DNA from: Stenotrophomonas beteli
Lineage (GTDB): Bacteria; Pseudomonadota; Gammaproteobacteria; Xanthomonadales; Xanthomonadaceae
Assembly: GCF_001431665.1 (NCBI RefSeq)
Contig: NZ_LLXV01000026.1
Coordinates: 1 to 56,541 of the forward strand
Length of the DNA: 56,541 nucleotides
Direction of reading: 5' to 3'
Part shown: positions 51,986 through 56,541 of the stretch, piece after piece
Layout: the number at the start of each line of letters is the position of its first letter
Numbering within the stretch: the first letter of the stretch is position 1
Notes under the pieces: model-generated
The model's database searches: none
Told to the model about the DNA's origin: nothing
Seen by the model: the letters and a program-made list of their open reading frames with translations, nothing else
Position numbers and translations under genes: made by a program

Positions 51986-53359
51986 ATGACCGAGCCCGCA
52001 TCGTCCCCCGAGCACCTGCGCCGCAGCCTGTCCAACCGCCACCTGCAACTGATCGCCATCGGCGGTGCCATCGGCACCGGCCTGTTCATGGGCTCGGGCA
52101 AGACCATCAGCCTGGCCGGGCCGTCCATTGTATTTGTCTACCTGATCATCGGCGCGATGCTGTTCTTCGTGATGCGCGCGATGGGCGAACTGCTGCTGTC
52201 GAACCTGCAGTACAAGTCCTTCATCGATTTTTCCACCGATCTGCTCGGCCCCTGGGCCGGATTCTTCTGTGGATGGACCTACTGGTTCTGCTGGATCGTG
52301 ACCGCCATTGCCGATGTGATCGCCATCGCGGCCTACGCGCAGTTCTGGTTCCCCGGGCTGGATGCATGGATACCGGCGCTGGCCTGCGTGCTGCTGTTGC
52401 TGGCCCTGAACCTGGTGACGGTGAAGCTGTTCGGCGAAATGGAATTCTGGTTCGCGCTGATCAAGATCGTGGCGATCTGCGCGCTGATCATCACCGGCGC
52501 TGGCCTGGTGGCGTGGGGGTTCACTTCGCCCAGCGGGCATACCGCCTCGCTGTCGAACCTGTGGAATGACGGGGGCATGTTCCCGATGGGCCTGGTCGGT
52601 TTCTTCGCCGGCTTCCAGATTGCGGTGTTCGCGTTCGTGGGCATCGAGCTGGTCGGCACCACCGCCGCCGAAACCGCCGACCCGGAGCGCAACCTGCCCA
52701 AGGCGATCAATTCGATTCCGGTGCGCATCATCATCTTCTACGTGCTGGCGCTGGTCGCGATCATGGCGGTCACTCCGTGGCGTCAGGTGGTGCCGGACAA
52801 GAGCCCGTTCGTGCAGTTGTTCGTGCTGGCCGGCATTCCCGCCGCCGCCAGCCTGATCAACTTCGTGGTGCTGACCTCGGCCACCTCGTCGGCCAACAGC
52901 GGCATCTTCTCCACCAGCCGCATGCTGTACGGCCTGGCCGAAGAAGGCCACGCACCGCGCGGGCTGTCGCGGTTGTCGCGCGCGGCGGTGCCGGCGCGCG
53001 GACTGCTGTTCTCCTGCCTGTGCCTGCTGGGCGGCACGCTGCTGATCTACCTGATTCCCAACCTGGTGACCGCCTTCACCCTGGTGACCACGTTGGCCAC
53101 GGTGCTGTTCATCTTCGTCTGGTCGCTGATCCTGGTGGCGTACATGGTTTATCGCCGCCGCTACCCGGAGCGCCACGCTGCCTCGATCTTCAAGATGCCC
53201 GGCGGCGTGGCCATGTGCTGGGCCTGCCTGTTGTTCTTCGCTGGCGTGCTGGTGCTGCTGAGCCTGCAGGGTGATACCCGCCAGGCGCTGATGGCCAGCC
53301 CGGCGTGGTTCGTCCTGCTGGGCCTGGGCTATTGGGTGCGGCGCAGGGCCGCGAAGTGA
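51986..53359 (+). CDS. cycA: D-serine/D-alanine/glycine permease (CycA-like)
   Basis: This 457-residue amino-acid permease (APC superfamily, 12 helices) is very close in sequence to E. coli CycA: LSNRHLQLIAIGGAIGTGLF, MGSGKTISLAGPSIVFVYL, FFAGFQIAVFAFVGIELVGT and SATSSANSGIFSTSRML are nearly identical. It imports D-serine, D-alanine, glycine and probably D-cycloserine with protons. The start is not certain: MTEPASSPEH at 51986 gives CycA-like length, while ATG at 51959 has GGAGG eleven bases upstream. Gene stands alone; its leader shares a gap with the divergent EAL gene. Confidence 0.93.
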   Translation: MTEPASSPEHLRRSLSNRHLQLIAIGGAIGTGLFMGSGKTISLAGPSIVFVYLIIGAMLFFVMRAMGELLLSNLQYKSFIDFSTDLLGPWAGFFCGWTYWFCWIVTAIADVIAIAAYAQFWFPGLDAWIPALACVLLLLALNLVTVKLFGEMEFWFALIKIVAICALIITGAGLVAWGFTSPSGHTASLSNLWNDGGMFPMGLVGFFAGFQIAVFAFVGIELVGTTAAETADPERNLPKAINSIPVRIIIFYVLALVAIMAVTPWRQVVPDKSPFVQLFVLAGIPAAASLINFVVLTSATSSANSGIFSTSRMLYGLAEEGHAPRGLSRLSRAAVPARGLLFSCLCLLGGTLLIYLIPNLVTAFTLVTTLATVLFIFVWSLILVAYMVYRRRYPERHAASIFKMPGGVAMCWACLLFFAGVLVLLSLQGDTRQALMASPAWFVLLGLGYWVRRRAAK

Positions 53360-53405
53360 TCCGACGTCTGCGTTCCATTGATTGATCCAGGCATCTCTCT
53401 GAAGT

Positions 53406-53444
53406 GGGGCCAGATCCCGTTGCTCAGCAACGGGATCTGACCCC
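53406..53444. repeat. GGGGTCAGATCCC-type palindrome
   Basis: GGGGCCAGATCCCGTTGCT and AGCAACGGGATCTGACCCC form a near-perfect hairpin 46 bp after cycA. It is of the same family as 6025-6122 and 15543-15583. Confidence 0.8.
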
Positions 53445-53474
53445 GGCAGGTCGCGGGACCCACCCCGGCGTTGA

Positions 53475-53500
53475 GGTTGCCGGCCAGCGGCCGGCACTAC
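53475..53500. repeat. SMAG half-unit
   Basis: GGTTGCCGGCCAGCGGCCGG followed by CACTAC. Confidence 0.7.
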
Positions 53501-53574
53501 CACGGGTGCAGGGCGCAGCCCTGCCGACCCCATTCACTTGGCGTTAGCGGCCGCGGCTGGATCATCCGGCCGCC

Positions 53575-54351
53575 ATGACCCACCGCCCCCTTCTGCTTGC
53601 CCTGTTGCTGCTGCCCGGCCTCTGGCCCGGGCTGGCCAGCGCGCGCACCGTCTACCGCTGCGTGCAGGGCAACACGGTCAGCCTGGCGACGGCGCCGGAA
53701 CCGGGCTCGCGCTGCACACCGAAGGAGATCGACGACAACGCCATCCAGACCCCGAACCTGTGGGGCAACATGGGGGTGTTCAGTGGCGTGCTGTACGAAC
53801 GCGAGCAGGACGGTGCGCTGGTGTACTCGACCCGCAACCTGCCCGGCTCGCGGGTGTTCCTGAAGTTCACCGTGGCCACCCCGCCGGGGGAACCGGCCCA
53901 CGAAGGCCTGGGCCAGGTCGGCAGGCCGCAGCTGGCGCAGCACGCCAAGCAGTTCAAGGCCGCGGCCAAGGCCACCGGCGTCGACGATGCGTGGCTGCGC
54001 GCGATCGCCCATGCCGAAAGCAACTTCGATGCGCTGGCGGTCTCGAGCAAGGGCGCACAGGGCGTGATGCAGCTGATGCCCGAGACCGCGCAGGAATTCG
54101 GCGTGCGTGATCCGTTCTCGCCGCAGCAGTCGATTGATGGCGGTGCACGTTACATGCGCGCGCTGCTGCGCCGCTATAACGGTGACCGGCCACTGGCCGC
54201 AGCCGCCTACAACGCCGGCATCGGCGCGGTCACCCGCTACAAGGGCGTACCGCCGTATGCAGAGACCCTGGCCTATGTGGACAAGGTGATGGCGTTGTAT
54301 GCGCGCTATCGCGAGGCGATGGGCATTCGTACCGAGGTGCCGGCACGCTAG
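53575..54351 (+). CDS. secreted lytic transglycosylase (SLT domain)
   Basis: This 258-residue protein has a signal peptide ending LASARTV near residue 24. A short DUF4124-like N-terminal region with two Cys follows, then a lytic transglycosylase domain from about residue 125. The catalytic Glu148 lies in IAHAESNFD. KGAQGVMQLMPETA (159-172) and AAAYNAGIGAVTRYKGVPPY near 209-228 are the other family motifs. It cleaves peptidoglycan glycan strands with 1,6-anhydro product formation, in the periplasm. The gene stands alone. Confidence 0.92.
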   Translation: MTHRPLLLALLLLPGLWPGLASARTVYRCVQGNTVSLATAPEPGSRCTPKEIDDNAIQTPNLWGNMGVFSGVLYEREQDGALVYSTRNLPGSRVFLKFTVATPPGEPAHEGLGQVGRPQLAQHAKQFKAAAKATGVDDAWLRAIAHAESNFDALAVSSKGAQGVMQLMPETAQEFGVRDPFSPQQSIDGGARYMRALLRRYNGDRPLAAAAYNAGIGAVTRYKGVPPYAETLAYVDKVMALYARYREAMGIRTEVPAR

Positions 54352-54379
54352 GCGGGCGGTGCTTCCTGCACGTGGCGTT

Positions 54380-54438
54380 GTAGAGCCGAGCCGACGCTCG
54401 GTTGCGCCAATTGCAGCCGAGCATGGGCTCGGCTCTAC
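54380..54438. repeat. SMAG palindrome
   Basis: GTAGAGCCGAGCCGACGCTCGG and GCCGAGCATGGGCTCGG ending CTCTAC bound the element, between two converging genes. Confidence 0.85.
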
Positions 54439-54449
54439 ACAAAAGCCGC

Positions 54450-55970
54450 TCAGCGCGAGGTGGAGGTGCTGACCAGTTCGTAGCGCTCGATGCGGCCGAC
54501 GCGGGCGACCTCGGCCTGCACGTCGGCACGCTGCTTGAGTGCACGCCATGCGGCATCGATGCGCACTTCGCCCGGCCATGATGCATAGGTGCGCATGTCC
54601 TGCAGGCTGGCCAGGGTTTCACCGCGTTCGATCGGCGAGCGCAGCTGTTCGATCAGCACGGCGGCGGCACCGTCCAGGTTGCCTTCTTCCAGCAACATTT
54701 CGCGATGGAACAGGCGGGCGTCATCGCGCTGGGCCAGGATCACCGCGCGTGCCGCCTCGCGCGCCTTGGCATCACCGCGCTCACCGGCGGCGGCAAACTG
54801 CAGCAGCGCCTGCGCGGCCTTGCCGTAACCGGCCAGGCCCGGCATGTCATTCACGGCCTGCGCAGCGTCCTGCATGCGCCCGAGCGAACTGAACACGAAG
54901 CCGACATTCATCTGGTGCTCGGCTCCATCGGGGCCGAGCGCGCCGATGCGTGCGGCCTGTTGCGCCGTAGCCAGTGCCTCATGGGCGCGGCCCAGCCGGC
55001 GCAGCGCGGTGAGCCGGCTGTTGAGCAGCCAGGCCACCCATTCCGCTTCTGCGGCGGCAGGCGATTCGCCGTTGCTTGCCGCACGGGCCATACCCTCGGT
55101 CAACGACAGCACTTCCTCGTTGCGGTCCAGCATCAGCAAGGTGGTGCTGAACTCGGCCATGCGCGCGTCCAGTGCGCGGTCGAGCAGGCCCGAGACACGC
55201 AGTTCATCGAGGTGGCGCTGTGCCGCCTGCACCGGATCGAAACCCGCGTCGCTGCGGTCGACATAGCGGTCGAAGCGCTTGTCGCTGCGCAGGCGGATGA
55301 TCTCGGCCGGGCTGTCGATGCGTGCCAGCGTGGCTGCAACGCTGTCGCCGCGGCCATGGTCGGCCTGCAGCGTGGCCAGCGCCAGCCACAGCCCGGTCGG
55401 CTCCAGGCCACCGCTCTTCCAGCCGTTGTCGAACAGTGCCTGCAGCAGGTCCATGCGCTGCTGCGGCTGGTCACGCAGGCGGTATTGCAGGTAATTGATG
55501 GCGTGGTGATCGACTGGCAGCGGTGCCTCGGCATGCTTCAGCGCCTTCACCAGGAACGTCGTCGCTGCGGCCGGCTGGTTGTCCGACAGTTCCACCGACA
55601 CCTGGGTGAGCAGGATCTGTGCATCCTCCGGCAGCGCCTCCTGCGCCTGTTGCAGGTAGCGGCGGGCCAGTGCCGGCTTCTTCTGCATCAGTGCGGTCCA
55701 GCCGGCGACCTGCGCGGCGCGGCCACGATGCTCGGCATCGAAGTCGTCCAGCAGCGGGTCTTCCATCAGCCGCTCCATGCTGATCAGCGCGCCCAGCGTG
55801 TTGCCGCCGCGTGCCTGCTGGATGGCTTCATCCCAGCGTGTGGCGTACGCCGCGTGTACGGCATTGGCGGTGGCCGACGGCTTCTGCGGAACCACCGTGA
55901 TCGAGGCGGCGGCGGGTGCGCTGGCCATTGCGGCCAGCAGCAGGGCGGTGAGCGGGAGAAGGCGGGGCAT
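54450..55970 (-). CDS. exported TPR-like helical-repeat protein
   Basis: This 506-residue protein has a signal peptide (MPRLLPLTALLLAAMASAPAAAS). Helix-turn-helix repeats follow. TPR-like signatures appear at GWTALMQKKPALARRYLQQAQEALPED (about residues 90-116) and LGRAHEALATAQQAARIG (about 333-350). I do not see an enzymatic motif. Envelope proteins of this shape often scaffold assembly of outer-membrane or polysaccharide machinery, but no such operon is visible. It is divergent from the NHL-repeat gene. Confidence 0.72.
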   Translation of the reverse strand: MPRLLPLTALLLAAMASAPAAASITVVPQKPSATANAVHAAYATRWDEAIQQARGGNTLGALISMERLMEDPLLDDFDAEHRGRAAQVAGWTALMQKKPALARRYLQQAQEALPEDAQILLTQVSVELSDNQPAAATTFLVKALKHAEAPLPVDHHAINYLQYRLRDQPQQRMDLLQALFDNGWKSGGLEPTGLWLALATLQADHGRGDSVAATLARIDSPAEIIRLRSDKRFDRYVDRSDAGFDPVQAAQRHLDELRVSGLLDRALDARMAEFSTTLLMLDRNEEVLSLTEGMARAASNGESPAAAEAEWVAWLLNSRLTALRRLGRAHEALATAQQAARIGALGPDGAEHQMNVGFVFSSLGRMQDAAQAVNDMPGLAGYGKAAQALLQFAAAGERGDAKAREAARAVILAQRDDARLFHREMLLEEGNLDGAAAVLIEQLRSPIERGETLASLQDMRTYASWPGEVRIDAAWRALKQRADVQAEVARVGRIERYELVSTSTSR

Positions 55971-56137
55971 GGAGATTCTCCATCCGTGGGAACCGCATTG
56001 AACCCGCTGCAGCCAGCGAGAACAAGCGCGAGGAAGCGGATTCTGGTGTTCAAGCGCAAAATTGCTCGTGGCGGATCGCCTGCGCAGCGTCTATTGTCGG
56101 TGCCTCTTCAAGCAGCAGGCAGAGGCAGCGCAACACG

Positions 56138-56541
56138 ATGGCACGGTGGCAATGGATGGCGGCAGGGGTGGCATTGGCAACAGCGGTGGGCCTGGCCGCA
56201 ACCTGGTGGGAGACACCGCTGGATACGCTGGCTGGCCCCATGGGCCCGGCGCCCACGCCGTTGGCCTGGACCGCGCAGATCGAGCCGCTGGCCGGCGATG
56301 GGCACCCGGGTGATCGTGACGGTGCCTCCGCACAGGCCCGCTTCGCCGATCCCTATGCGTTGCTGCGCAGCGCCGATGGCAGCGTCTATTTCACCGATGC
56401 CGGTGACAACAACCGGATCCGCCGCCGCCTGCCCGACGGCCGTGTCGAAACGGTGGCCGGGCAGGGCGAAGGGCGCCTCGACGGCCCGGCGTTGCAGGCG
56501 AGCTTCAACACGCCCTCGGGCATCGCTGCCGATGCGCAGGG
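56138..56541 (+). CDS. NHL-repeat protein, 5' part (cut by window end)
   Basis: The first 134 codons are present and the frame runs off the window. It starts MARWQWMAAGVALATAVGLAA, a membrane anchor or signal peptide. Beta-propeller sequence follows: AQARFADPYALLRSADGSVY, FTDAGDNNRIRRRLPDGRVETVAG and SFNTPSGIAADAQ, typical NHL repeats. It is expected to be a periplasmic or membrane-tethered propeller of unknown ligand. The start is chosen because it gives the hydrophobic N-terminus. Confidence 0.8.
   Translation, partial: MARWQWMAAGVALATAVGLAATWWETPLDTLAGPMGPAPTPLAWTAQIEPLAGDGHPGDRDGASAQARFADPYALLRSADGSVYFTDAGDNNRIRRRLPDGRVETVAGQGEGRLDGPALQASFNTPSGIAADAQ

Noticed and set aside
32..54438. SMAG repeats as a CRISPR array
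   Set aside because: The palindromes are scattered singly between genes with no regular spacer length and no cas genes.

Overview
The window is high-GC chromosomal DNA that looks like the Stenotrophomonas maltophilia group (Xanthomonadaceae). Short palindromes opening with GTAG and closing with CTAC (the SMAG repeat type of S. maltophilia) lie between or at the ends of many genes, and the housekeeping genes read as xanthomonad versions. I found no tRNA, rRNA, CRISPR array, integrase or insertion sequence.

Layout. 1-9 kb: small membrane and EF-hand proteins, a HAD hydrolase, a 2-oxoadipate dioxygenase/decarboxylase (hglS), a succinyl-CoA:acetate CoA-transferase, an orphan terminator that may end an sRNA, and glnE. 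9-17 kb: queuosine-precursor transporter, a DUF2145 pair, ELM1-like protein, RutE-like nitroreductase, YceI lipoprotein, and a yqjI-yqjH-like regulator/ferric reductase pair with palindromic operators. 17.1-17.5 kb: a probable 6S RNA on the minus strand. 17.5-20.2 kb: aceE.

20.4-31.8 kb is the accessory region. Directly behind the aceE terminator is a visibly AT-richer three-gene operon: C5-cytosine methyltransferase, Hsp90/GHKL-type ATPase, and a 401-residue protein of unknown family. No restriction nuclease is recognisable. It is followed on the other strand by a McrBC-type (type IV, modification-dependent) module. There the N-terminal part and the AAA+ part of the McrB-like protein share one reading frame but are separated by one TAA codon. 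A cytosine methyltransferase next to a possibly damaged methyl-directed nuclease is the most interesting arrangement here.

31.9-34.5 kb: an orphan PAAR-Ntox15 (Tde-like DNase) type VI effector with its GAD-like/DUF1851 immunity gene. 34.5-41.4 kb: small enzymes and hypothetical proteins. 41.5-44.6 kb is a metal-homeostasis cluster: DmeF efflux pump divergent from an RcnR-type sensor across one operator, then a MerC-domain protein divergent from a COG0523 GTPase across a Zur-box-like palindrome. 44.7-56.5 kb: ABC-F ATPase, LysR regulator divergent from a serine hydrolase/MFS pair, CSS-EAL phosphodiesterase, CycA-like permease, lytic transglycosylase, a TPR-like protein, and the start of an NHL-repeat protein cut by the window end.

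Six genes take their TAG stop codon from the terminus of an adjacent SMAG-type palindrome. Starts were chosen by ribosome-binding sites and family lengths. All function calls come from reading motifs, without database searches.
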